This document shows positions 1-6,380 of a stretch of DNA of 6,380 nt, one piece after another (position 1 is the stretch's first letter; each line of letters starts with the position of its first letter). The stretch is from positions 1 to 6,380 of the forward strand of contig JAITPP010000147.1 in the NCBI GenBank assembly GCA_031289385.1, given 5' to 3'. The translations under genes and the position numbers were made by a program. A model generated the notes under the pieces. It was not told the origin of the DNA. It worked only from the letters and a program-made list of their open reading frames with translations, and made no database searches. The DNA is from Prevotellaceae bacterium (GTDB lineage Bacteria > Bacteroidota > Bacteroidia > Bacteroidales > UBA932).

Positions 1-48
1 AATAATATTTTATAAGTTATTTATTTTTTGTTACAAAATGCAAAACAC
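1..48. other. AT-rich leader before the repeat array, no gene seen
   Basis: This short stretch carries no coding signal and no convincing promoter. A Bacteroidota-type -7 box (TAnnTTTG) is only approximated by TATTTTTTG at 22-30, which is one base too long. Positions 35-48 can be read as two decayed copies of the downstream repeat (AAAATGC and AAAACAC, each 5 of 7 matching GAAATAC), so the array may once have begun earlier. An ATG at 38-40 is in frame with the large gene but is judged not to be its start. Confidence 0.5.
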
Positions 49-188
49 AGAATACGAAATACAGAATACGGAATACAGAATACGAAATACAGAATACGGA
101 ATACGAAATACGGAATACAGAATACAGAATACGGAATACAGAATACGAAATACAGAATACAGAATACAGAATACGAAATACGGAATAC
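49..188. repeat. Perfect 7-bp tandem array, 20 units of RRAATAC
   Basis: Twenty uninterrupted heptamers cover exactly 140 bp. Three variants occur: AGAATAC (10 copies), GAAATAC (5) and GGAATAC (5); the last five bases, AATAC, never vary. Units 1-4 and 5-8 form an exact 28-bp duplication (49-76 and 77-104), and units 3-7 recur as units 12-16 (63-97 and 126-160), so the array grew partly by copying blocks of several units. The array contains no stop codon in any of the six frames, which makes short spurious open frames appear on both strands. It ends 17 bp before the start codon of the A2M gene. It is therefore either in the transcribed leader or part of the promoter region. Function is unknown; length change by slipped-strand replication is a reasonable expectation for such arrays. 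Confidence 0.97.
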
Positions 189-205
189 TAAAAAAAATAA
201 ACGAT
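189..205 (+). promoter_or_regulatory. A-rich translation initiation region, no Shine-Dalgarno
   Basis: The 17 bases between the last repeat unit and the ATG at 206 are mostly adenine, with a run of seven or more A residues and no GGAGG-like sequence. Bacteroidota commonly start translation from AT-rich leaders without a strong Shine-Dalgarno pairing, so this fits initiation at 206. No promoter elements can be placed here. Confidence 0.45.
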
Positions 206-265
206 ATGAAAAAAATACTCGCAATTTTGATACTGACATTCGTTTGCGCCAATTTGGTAAAAGCG
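206..265 (+). other. Signal peptide (residues 1-20)
   Basis: MKK is followed by a ten-residue hydrophobic core (residues 4-13) and a short polar end reading N-L-V-K-A before Gln21. Val at -3 and Ala at -1 suit signal peptidase I, and a +1 Gln is common in Bacteroidota exported proteins. Cys14 is preceded by T-F-V, which does not fit a lipobox because -1 should be Gly, Ala or Ser. Export by Sec with release as a soluble protein is therefore more likely than lipid anchoring. Confidence 0.85.
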
Positions 266-3200
266 CAAAACAACAACGAATGGATAGAAATCGACACGCT
301 TTTTGCCGACGGTTTATATAAATCGGCTATCGAAAAAATAAATATAAAATATGCCGAATCGCTGAAAAACGGCGATGATGTTCAATTTATGAAATCAATA
401 ATTTATCGCTTGGCGTGTCAAAAATATTTAGAAGAAAATGTTACTGAGGCAACGGTAAATGCGCTACGCAGCGATTTGAAAAAAACGCAGTCGGACGTTG
501 CGCAAGCATTGATAAATTCGTTGCTTGGCGAGGCTTTTTGGAATTATTATAAACAAAACAGATGGAAATTTCTAAACCGCACAGATGTAAACGACGATGC
601 CGAAAATGTTGATATAGCAACGTGGAGTTTGAACAGAATTTTCGACGAAAGCATTGCTGCATATAAACGTTCGCTCGAAACCTCCGAAATTTTGCAAACA
701 ATAAAAACCGACTACATTAACAATATTTTGATTGGCAACAACGACACCCGAAAATACCGCCCGACACTGTACGATTTCATTGCACATCGCGCCATTGCCA
801 CGCTCGGAAACAGCGAAATTCGCTCAACAAAACCCAAAGACACTTTTGTGCCCGACGATGCAAAATTGTTTACCTGCAACGCCCAAGAATTTGCGCAAAC
901 GCCAATAGTAAGCAGCGATTCGGTATCGAGTTTATTGTTTGTTTTAACCACCTTGCAGCAACTCACAAAATTTCATTTGCAGCAAAACAATACGCTTGCA
1001 CTCGGCGATTTAACTTTGAAACGCTTGGATTTTCTGAACATTAGTTCATCATTGGCAAATAAAGAATCGTTGATAATGACAAACTTGCAATTGTTTATTG
1101 ATAGCAGCGAAAAAAATGAAATTTGGTTTGAGGCTGCGTACAAACTTGCCCAAATGTATAAAGACAACAACGAAGAAATAAAAGCCGTAGAACTTTGCAA
1201 CACCGCATTGCAGCAAGAAAATATCAGCGAAAAACAAAAAACAATATTTGAACAATACATTAAATTTATAAAATGTCCATCGCTTGGTTTAACTGTCGAA
1301 AATGTAACTATTCCGCAAAAACCAATAAAAATTTTGGTAAAATATAAAGATTTGGATACGGTTTATTTTCGCATTTACAGAGTTCCTAACGAATATAGAT
1401 TTATGATGCTTAGGAATATAGAAAAACTCCCCACCGACAAAGAAAAATTTATAGAAAGATTTGCTTTGCTTGTAAGAGAATGGGAAGAAACTCTTCCGCA
1501 ACAAAACGATTATAAAACACATACAACAGAAATTGCTCATCAAACTCCTCTTGTACAAGGGATATTTATTATTGTTGCAAGCGATTCTCCAAACTTTTTC
1601 AATGCCGACGAAAAAATTATTGAGTATGCAACATTTCATATTTCGCCAATTGCTTACGTTAACAGAAGCATAACAAAAAACAATAATGAGATTTATATTG
1701 CAAATCGCACAACAGGCAAACCTTTGCAAAACGCTAAAATACAAATTCTTGATGAAAAGGCTAAACTGAAAACGGAATTTATAAGCGACAGCAATGGAAT
1801 TATAAGAGGCGATATTAAAACAGAAAGAAAAGATATTATTGTAGCATTACACAATCGCGATTTTCTAATAAAAAATGATTATAACATCTATTCAAACAAT
1901 AGCAGATTTAGTTTCGGAAAAAGCGAAAGAACAGTTTTCTTTTTAGACAGAGCAATATATCGCCCCGGACAAACTGTTTATTTTAAGGGAATAAGGCTAA
2001 ACAACGCAGACAATAAATATACAATTTCGCCTGATAAAAAAGAAACAATTATTTTGAGAGATGTAAATCAACAAGAAATATCAAAAATTAATGTTGTCAG
2101 CAACGAATTTGGAACATTCAGCGGAAGTTTTGTGTTACCGCAATCAACGCTTGGCGGCACTTTTACAATTAAAAGCGATTACGGAAACGCTTACTTTTTT
2201 GTTGAAGAATATAAACGCCCGACTTTTGAAGTAGCATTTAATCCCATAGAAAAAAATCCAAAATTTAACGACAGCGTAAATGTTTCGGGCGTTGCAAAAT
2301 CGTATTCAGGTTATAATATCGACAATGCAAAAGTTTCGTATAGAATTATGCGAGAAATAACATTTCCGTATCGCTGGTGGACATCGATGCTTGTCGGAAC
2401 AAAAATTATTGCCGACGGCGAAACAAAAACAGATAATAACGGCATATTTAATATCAATTTTTTTGCAGATGAAAGCGGATTGGAAAACGATATGCAAATT
2501 GTCGCTTATAAAATTTCTGTTGATGTTACCGACAACAACGGCGAAACCCACAAAGCCGAATACAGCGTGCGTATCAGCAAAAAACCACTTGTTATAAATA
2601 CCAATATTCCCCAAAATGCAAATACCGACGACAATCTTGTGTTCGATTTGGCAACAAAAAATCTTAATAATAATTTTACAGAATCAAATATTACAGTAAA
2701 AATTTATAGCCTTAAACAGCCCGAAAAACCTTTGCGCAAACGCATTTGGGCAAAACCCGATAAACATATTTTGTCGTATGAAGAATACAAAAAACTTTTT
2801 CCCGACGATGTTTACGAAGACGAAGATAAAATAGAAAAATTTGAAGAAATTGCACTTGTAAAAACTATTTCGTTTAACACAAATAAAACGAAAAAAATTA
2901 ATCTCGACGAATTGAAAAAATACGGTACATCCGCATACAGATTTGATATTACCGCAAAAAATCCCGAAAATATCGAAACAAATACAAAAGTTTATATGCA
3001 ACTGCAAAGCAATAAAACTCTTACCGATATGAAAAATTGGATTTATAAAGGCAAACAAACAGAAAAATATGTTGAATTTTTTGTTGGCGGAATGAGCGAC
3101 AGCACGCATGTTCATTACGATATTATTTACAGAAACAACATAATAGAAACCAAAAATATAATTGTAGGAACAACGCCCGAAAGTATAAAAATTAATATTC

Positions 3201-6200
3201 CCAAAACCAAAAATAACGAAGAATTTGAAGTAACTTTTGTGAGCATTTACGAAAACAGATTATATACAGCCTCTCATACTATAAAACCGCGCGAAGATAA
3301 AACCGAACTTGATATTTCGCTCGTTACTTTTCGCGATAAACTGCAACCCGACGAAAAAGAACAATGGAAATTACGAATAAAATCGCCAAACGGCGAAAAA
3401 GCAATGGCAGAAATGGTTGCCTCTCTTTACGATGCTTCGCTGGATGCCTTTGCTAAAAATGATTGGAATAAAGATTTTGCAAAATCACAAACACTTGGTT
3501 ATTATAATATTAATTGGAGTCAATCAACTGCTTTCGGTTCAACCGATTCAAAACCTTTTTACGGAATTTATAAAAATAATTTTTTTTCATTAGCTAAAAG
3601 TTACAACCAATTAATGAGCATCGATTATATAAAAAATTATGCTGAATTTGTAAAAAATATATCAAATCAAAAGGTTGTTAAAGGCAAAATAAAAGGTATT
3701 GTTGTTGATGAAAATTATATGCCTGTAAGTGTTGTTTCTGTTATGATGAAAGGCAATACAAAAATAGGAACATACACAAATATAAACGGAGAATTTGAAG
3801 TTACTGCTCAAATTGGAGATATACTTGTATTTTCATCTATTGGCTATATTTCACAAGAAATTGTTGTTACAAATAATATAATAGAAGTTATACTTTTAGA
3901 AGATAAAACTACGTTAGATGAAATCATTGTAGTTGGAAATGAAACGAAAAGGGAAAAATCATATTTTGGAAGTACTACAATGATAAGAGGTACAGAAACA
4001 TCTTATAAAGATGATGATTATACAGAAGAAGATATTCCTTTTGCTCAGCCTTTTTATATCAAACCTACTGATAAAACCGCAGAAATAACAAAAATCCGCA
4101 CCAACTTTAACGAAACCGCATTTTTCTATCCCGAATTGCGTACCGACGAAAACGGCGAAATAATTATTGATTTCGTAATTCCCGAAACGCTGACTCGCTG
4201 GAAAATGCTCGGACTTGCGCACACCAAAAATCTCGAAACAGGCAAAATTACTGCATACACCATTACGCAAAAAGAAGTTGCTATTACTGCAAATGCGCCG
4301 CGATTTTTCCGTCAGGGCGACGAAATTGAATTTAGCGCAAAAGTAAATAATGTGTCCGAAAAAAATATTAACGGAAAAGCGCAACTGCTTCTGTTTGACG
4401 CATTTACCATGCAACCTGTAAATATTATCGAAGGCTCGGCAGAGCAAGCGTTTGCGGTAAAAACCAACCAAAGCGCAGCCGTAAAATGGAATTTGAAAAT
4501 TCCTTCGAACGTTGATGCTATAACATATCGGGTGCTGGCAATCGCCGATAAACACAGCGATGGCGAAGAAAAAACAATTCCTGTTTTGCCAAATTCCATG
4601 CTTGTTACCGAAAGTTTGCCGTTTACCGTTCGCGCAAATCAAAACAAAGATTTCAGTTTCGATAAATTGATTAATAACACATCTACGACACTGAAAAATT
4701 ACAGTTATACGCTCGAATTTACCTCAAATCCAATGTGGTACGCAGTGCAAGCAATTCCCTACATGATGGAATATCCTTACGAATGTTCAGAACAGGTTTT
4801 CAGCCGTTTTTATGCAAATTCAATTTCGGCGGCTATTGTCGATAAATTTCCGCAAATCAAGCGCACATTTGACTTGTGGAAGATGAAAGACTCGAAAGAA
4901 CTGCTTTCAAATCTCGAAAAAAATCAGGAATTAAAAAATGTTTTACTCGAAGAAACCCCTTGGCTGCTCACGGCAAAAACCGAATCGGAAAACAAAAAAC
5001 GCATAGCCCTGCTTTTCGATTTAAATAAAATGAAAAACGAACAAAAATCGGCATTGGAAAAGTTGAAACAAAAACAACTTAGCAACGGCGCATTTGCGTG
5101 GTTTAGTGGAATGTGCGAGTCGCGATACATCACGCAGCACATTGCAATTGGCTTGCAGCATTTGAAAAAATTGCAGGCTGTAAACGGCATTTATAAAAAC
5201 GATGTTGATAAAATAAGCAACGCCGCAATAAAATATCTTGATGCAAAAATGCTTGAAGATTACAATTATTTATTGAAAAATAAAGTTGATTTATTGAAAT
5301 ATGAAATTACGCCGCTATTGCTGCACTACTTGTATTTACGCAGTTTTGCGGGCATTGGCGATTTGTCGAAAGAGCAAAAAACGGCTTTCGATTATTTATT
5401 AAGTAGAATAGACAAAAATTGGGCAAATCAAGGAATTTATCAGCAGGCTTTGATAGCAATTATCGCGCATCGTTTTGAAAAAACAAATATTGCGCAAAAG
5501 ATAATAAATTCGCTGAACGAGCGAGCACAAACATCCGAAGAAATGGGAATGTACTGGGCTGAAAATCGTTGCGGATATTTTTGGTATCAGTCGCCCATAG
5601 AAACGCAATCGCTGTTGATAGAGGCTTTTTCTGAAATCGGAAACAAAAAAACCGAAGTTGAAGAAATGAAAATCTGGCTGTTGCGCAATAAACAAACCAA
5701 CAATTGGGAAACCACCAAAGCCACTGCCGAAGCCTGTTACGCGCTGCTATCGCAAGGCGAAAATAATTTGAATGACAATGCGCTTTTGCAAGTAAAAATT
5801 AACAGCACGCCATTGGAAGAATTGAAAAATGAAGATTTGCAAAATGCTGAAATCGGCACGGGATATGTAAAAACAGCGTGGCATGGCAGCGAAATACAAA
5901 ACAATTTCGGAAAAATAAATGTTGCCAATCCCAACAAAACAATAGCATGGGGCGCGGCTTACTGGCAATATTTTGAAAATTTGGACAAAATAACTTCGGC
6001 AGAAACAGGATTGAAAATAAAACGCGAATATTTTATTACCGAAAATACCGACAAAGGCGCAAAACTCAATCGTATCACCGAAAAAAGCAAGATAAAAGTA
6101 GGCGATAAAATAAAAGTGCGAATAGAATTGCGTGCCGACAGAGATTATGAATACGTACATTTAAAAGATATGCGGGCATCTGGATTTGAGCCTGTAAACG

Positions 6201-6380
6201 TACTTTCGCAATCGAAATATCAAGACGGAATTTGGTATTACGAAACCACAAAAGATGCGTCCACAAACTTTTTTATTTACGAATTAAAAAAAGGAACTTA
6301 TGTTTTCGAATACGATTTGCGAGCGAATAATGCAGGCGAATTTTCGGCAGGAATTGCAACGTTTCAATGTATGTATGCGC
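206..6380 (+). CDS. Secreted alpha-2-macroglobulin family protein with SusC-like insert (3' end outside window)
   Basis: The frame is open for 2,058 codons to the window end. The start at 206 is chosen because it opens directly onto a classical signal peptide; the same frame is also open upstream through the repeat array. Order of parts by residue: signal peptide 1-20; helical TPR-like region about 21-355; macroglobulin beta domains from about 360, with the MG2 signature DRAIYRPGQTVYFKGI at 581-596 and EEYKRPTFEV at 667-676; bait-region domain from about 1033 (FRDKLQPDE at 1042-1050, YDASLDAF at 1075-1082); SusC-like module 1159-1245; charged linker 1246-1290; A2M core domain about 1290-1390 (FYPELRTDENG at 1307-1317, LTRW ending at 1332); thioester domain with C1527-S-E-Q1530; C-terminal macroglobulin domain from about 1860. 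Family knowledge: such proteins trap proteases after bait cleavage. The periplasmic or outer-membrane-surface location is inferred. E. coli YfhM is about 1,650 residues, so this one is long because of the N-terminal region and insert. The stop codon and any downstream partner (often pbpC in other bacteria) are not visible. Confidence 0.95.
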   Translation, partial: MKKILAILILTFVCANLVKAQNNNEWIEIDTLFADGLYKSAIEKINIKYAESLKNGDDVQFMKSIIYRLACQKYLEENVTEATVNALRSDLKKTQSDVAQALINSLLGEAFWNYYKQNRWKFLNRTDVNDDAENVDIATWSLNRIFDESIAAYKRSLETSEILQTIKTDYINNILIGNNDTRKYRPTLYDFIAHRAIATLGNSEIRSTKPKDTFVPDDAKLFTCNAQEFAQTPIVSSDSVSSLLFVLTTLQQLTKFHLQQNNTLALGDLTLKRLDFLNISSSLANKESLIMTNLQLFIDSSEKNEIWFEAAYKLAQMYKDNNEEIKAVELCNTALQQENISEKQKTIFEQYIKFIKCPSLGLTVENVTIPQKPIKILVKYKDLDTVYFRIYRVPNEYRFMMLRNIEKLPTDKEKFIERFALLVREWEETLPQQNDYKTHTTEIAHQTPLVQGIFIIVASDSPNFFNADEKIIEYATFHISPIAYVNRSITKNNNEIYIANRTTGKPLQNAKIQILDEKAKLKTEFISDSNGIIRGDIKTERKDIIVALHNRDFLIKNDYNIYSNNSRFSFGKSERTVFFLDRAIYRPGQTVYFKGIRLNNADNKYTISPDKKETIILRDVNQQEISKINVVSNEFGTFSGSFVLPQSTLGGTFTIKSDYGNAYFFVEEYKRPTFEVAFNPIEKNPKFNDSVNVSGVAKSYSGYNIDNAKVSYRIMREITFPYRWWTSMLVGTKIIADGETKTDNNGIFNINFFADESGLENDMQIVAYKISVDVTDNNGETHKAEYSVRISKKPLVINTNIPQNANTDDNLVFDLATKNLNNNFTESNITVKIYSLKQPEKPLRKRIWAKPDKHILSYEEYKKLFPDDVYEDEDKIEKFEEIALVKTISFNTNKTKKINLDELKKYGTSAYRFDITAKNPENIETNTKVYMQLQSNKTLTDMKNWIYKGKQTEKYVEFFVGGMSDSTHVHYDIIYRNNIIETKNIIVGTTPESIKINIPKTKNNEEFEVTFVSIYENRLYTASHTIKPREDKTELDISLVTFRDKLQPDEKEQWKLRIKSPNGEKAMAEMVASLYDASLDAFAKNDWNKDFAKSQTLGYYNINWSQSTAFGSTDSKPFYGIYKNNFFSLAKSYNQLMSIDYIKNYAEFVKNISNQKVVKGKIKGIVVDENYMPVSVVSVMMKGNTKIGTYTNINGEFEVTAQIGDILVFSSIGYISQEIVVTNNIIEVILLEDKTTLDEIIVVGNETKREKSYFGSTTMIRGTETSYKDDDYTEEDIPFAQPFYIKPTDKTAEITKIRTNFNETAFFYPELRTDENGEIIIDFVIPETLTRWKMLGLAHTKNLETGKITAYTITQKEVAITANAPRFFRQGDEIEFSAKVNNVSEKNINGKAQLLLFDAFTMQPVNIIEGSAEQAFAVKTNQSAAVKWNLKIPSNVDAITYRVLAIADKHSDGEEKTIPVLPNSMLVTESLPFTVRANQNKDFSFDKLINNTSTTLKNYSYTLEFTSNPMWYAVQAIPYMMEYPYECSEQVFSRFYANSISAAIVDKFPQIKRTFDLWKMKDSKELLSNLEKNQELKNVLLEETPWLLTAKTESENKKRIALLFDLNKMKNEQKSALEKLKQKQLSNGAFAWFSGMCESRYITQHIAIGLQHLKKLQAVNGIYKNDVDKISNAAIKYLDAKMLEDYNYLLKNKVDLLKYEITPLLLHYLYLRSFAGIGDLSKEQKTAFDYLLSRIDKNWANQGIYQQALIAIIAHRFEKTNIAQKIINSLNERAQTSEEMGMYWAENRCGYFWYQSPIETQSLLIEAFSEIGNKKTEVEEMKIWLLRNKQTNNWETTKATAEACYALLSQGENNLNDNALLQVKINSTPLEELKNEDLQNAEIGTGYVKTAWHGSEIQNNFGKINVANPNKTIAWGAAYWQYFENLDKITSAETGLKIKREYFITENTDKGAKLNRITEKSKIKVGDKIKVRIELRADRDYEYVHLKDMRASGFEPVNVLSQSKYQDGIWYYETTKDASTNFFIYELKKGTYVFEYDLRANNAGEFSAGIATFQCMYA
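266..1270 (+). other. Helical TPR-like N-terminal region (residues about 21-355)
   Basis: About 335 residues between the signal peptide and the first beta domain look alpha-helical: rich in Leu, Ala, Lys, Glu and Gln with few Gly or Pro. The stretch from Trp307 to about residue 340 has a tetratricopeptide-like pattern (FEAAYKLAQMY, then KAVELCNTAL at 326-335). Human A2M has no equivalent; it starts directly with macroglobulin domains. TPR-like regions usually mediate protein contacts, so this may be a docking segment. The domain limits are approximate and the fold is inferred from composition and pattern only. Confidence 0.6.
1283..3298 (+). other. Macroglobulin (MG) beta-domain series with MG2 signature
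   Basis: From about residue 360 the protein changes to alternating beta-strand sequence. A first domain (LVKYKDLDTVYFRIYRV region) is followed by an MG2-type pair: a strand region near 484-600 with NRTTGKPLQNAKI and the very conserved DRAIYRPGQTVYFKG at 581-595. Next comes EEYKRPTFEV at 667-676, a hallmark of Bacteroidota A2M proteins as I recall them. A charged loop follows near residues 844-880, with the string LFPDD then an acidic run. In the family these domains form the ring scaffold that surrounds a captured protease. Individual domain borders cannot be set without a structural model. Confidence 0.8.
3302..3679 (+). other. Bait-region domain, N-terminal part (residues about 1033-1158)
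   Basis: LVTFRDKLQPDEKEQWKL (residues 1039-1056) and ASLYDASLDAF (1072-1082) match the pattern of the A2M bait-region domain as found in Bacteroidota. The second half (about 1083-1158) is rich in Asn, Ser, Tyr and Lys and looks flexible. In known A2M proteins this domain is interrupted by the protease-cleavable bait, and here it leads straight into the SusC-like module. Confidence 0.65.
3680..3940 (+). other. Carboxypeptidase-regulatory-like / SusC-like module inside the A2M protein (residues 1159-1245)
   Basis: This segment matches, strand by strand, the N-terminal extension of SusC-type TonB-dependent receptors: KGKIKGIVVDENYMPVS, then MMKGNTKIGTYTNINGEFEV, then GDILVFSSIGYISQEIVV, an ILLEDKTT stretch and LDEIIVVGNE (1237-1246). 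The last string corresponds to the LDEVVVVGYG motif that follows this domain in SusC proteins near the Ton box. The reading frame continues unbroken on both sides, so it is an integral domain and not a gene fragment. It sits between the bait-region domain and the A2M core domain. Hand-counted GC is about 27% over 3661-4020, against about 43% over 4081-4320. Its role here is unknown; structural spacer, bait scaffold or partner-binding domain are all possible. Confidence 0.85.
3941..4075 (+). other. Charged flexible linker, candidate protease bait (residues 1246-1290)
   Basis: About 45 residues with no clear secondary structure join the SusC-like module to the A2M core domain. They start with a basic cluster (ETKREKS, 1246-1252), pass through a Gly/Ser/Thr-rich part with MIRG at 1259-1262, and end in an acidic patch (YKDDDYTEED, 1267-1276). 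Several Lys, Arg and aromatic residues would be targets for different proteases, as expected of a bait. The assignment is inferred from position and composition only. Confidence 0.4.
4076..4375 (+). other. A2M core domain (residues about 1291-1390)
   Basis: The segment begins with KIRTNFNETAFFYPELRTD and continues through VIPETLTRWKMLGLAHT, the best conserved block of the A2M domain that precedes the thioester domain in all members. RTDENGE (1312-1318) and the Trp at 1332 are the landmarks. It links bait cleavage to the conformational change that exposes the thioester. Confidence 0.85.
4700..5760 (+). other. Thioester domain with intact CSEQ motif
   Basis: The mainly helical thioester domain opens with NPMWYAVQAIPYMMEYPYE followed by Cys1527-Ser-Glu-Gln1530 (bases 4784-4795), the CxEQ motif whose Cys and Gln side chains form the internal thioester. 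It goes on through NGAFAWF (1627-1633) and RYITQHIA (1640-1647). His1645 lies 118 residues after the Cys; in complement C3 the catalytic His lies 116 residues after it, so His1645 is a candidate by spacing, although the local sequences do not align cleanly. The intact motif suggests that this protein can attach covalently to its target. Domain limits are approximate. Confidence 0.88.
5780..6380 (+). other. C-terminal macroglobulin domain (MG10-like), cut by the window end
   Basis: After the helical thioester domain the sequence returns to beta strands. The last part, from about residue 1960, holds ELRADRDYEYVHLKDMRASG (1974-1993), then a KYQDGIWYYET strand, and KGTYVFEYDLR followed by NAGEFSAGIATFQCMYA. 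This is the usual C-terminal MG10 pattern of bacterial A2M proteins. Relatives normally end some 20-25 residues after this last string, so only the final strand and stop codon should be missing. Confidence 0.75.

Noticed and set aside
12..34. Bacteroidota promoter (-33 TTTG and -7 TAnnTTTG) upstream of the array
   Set aside because: Only an off-by-one -7 match is present at 22-30, and the sequence needed for a -33 element would lie before the window. Support is too weak to call.
38..40. ATG at 38 as the true start of the large gene
   Set aside because: It would put 56 repeat-encoded hydrophilic residues before a classical signal peptide. The ATG at 206 gives a normal exported protein.
49..188. 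CRISPR array
   Set aside because: Units are 7 bp, directly adjacent and without spacers. This is a simple tandem repeat.
21..321. Short open frames on both strands across the repeat array, with repeated YSVFCI-like or NTEYGIQ-like peptides
   Set aside because: The heptamer contains no stop codon in any frame, so these frames arise automatically from the repeat. They have no start region, no domain and overlap the true gene start.
3680..3940. Separate SusC gene fragment or inserted mobile element
   Set aside because: The frame runs unbroken into and out of the segment, there are no inverted or direct repeats at its borders, and no start or stop codons set it apart. It is a domain of the large protein.
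3959..4642. 227-codon minus-strand open frame, and the other minus-strand frames within the gene
   Set aside because: They lie antisense to well-conserved A2M domains, their translations are rich in Phe, Cys and Ile as expected from reversed AT-rich codons, and none shows a domain.

Overview
The window holds one very large plus-strand gene and its short leader. The leader contains a 7-bp tandem repeat array, and the gene encodes a secreted bacterial alpha-2-macroglobulin (A2M) family protein of more than 2,058 residues. The reading frame starts at 206 and stays open to the last base; by analogy with relatives about 20-25 codons are missing. No other gene on either strand is convincing.

The organism is most likely a member of the Bacteroidota (Bacteroidetes). 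Reasons: AT-rich DNA; an A-rich initiation region with no Shine-Dalgarno motif; a signal peptide ending in ...VKA|Q; signature strings that I recognise from A2M proteins of this phylum (EEYKRPTFEV, YPYECSEQ, RYITQHIA); and an internal module closely resembling the N-terminus of SusC-type TonB-dependent receptors. Genus and species cannot be told.

Layout: 1-48 is an AT-rich stretch with no recognisable promoter. 49-188 is 20 perfect units of RRAATAC in three variants. 189-205 is the A-rich translation start region. 206-265 is the signal peptide. About 266-1270 is a helical, TPR-like N-terminal region. About 1280-3300 is a series of macroglobulin beta domains including the MG2 signature. About 3300-3680 is the bait-region domain. 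3680-3940 is a carboxypeptidase-regulatory-like/SusC-like insert. 3941-4075 is a charged linker that may be the true bait. 4076-4375 is the A2M core domain. About 4700-5760 is the thioester domain with an intact CSEQ motif. About 5780 to the end is the C-terminal macroglobulin domain.

The expected role is protease trapping in the cell envelope: cleavage of the bait exposes the Cys-Gln thioester, which then captures the attacking protease. The two features that depart from the textbook family are the SusC-like module beside the bait, which has markedly lower GC than the following segment, and the heptamer array directly before the start codon. The array is free of stop codons in all six frames and could change length by slippage.
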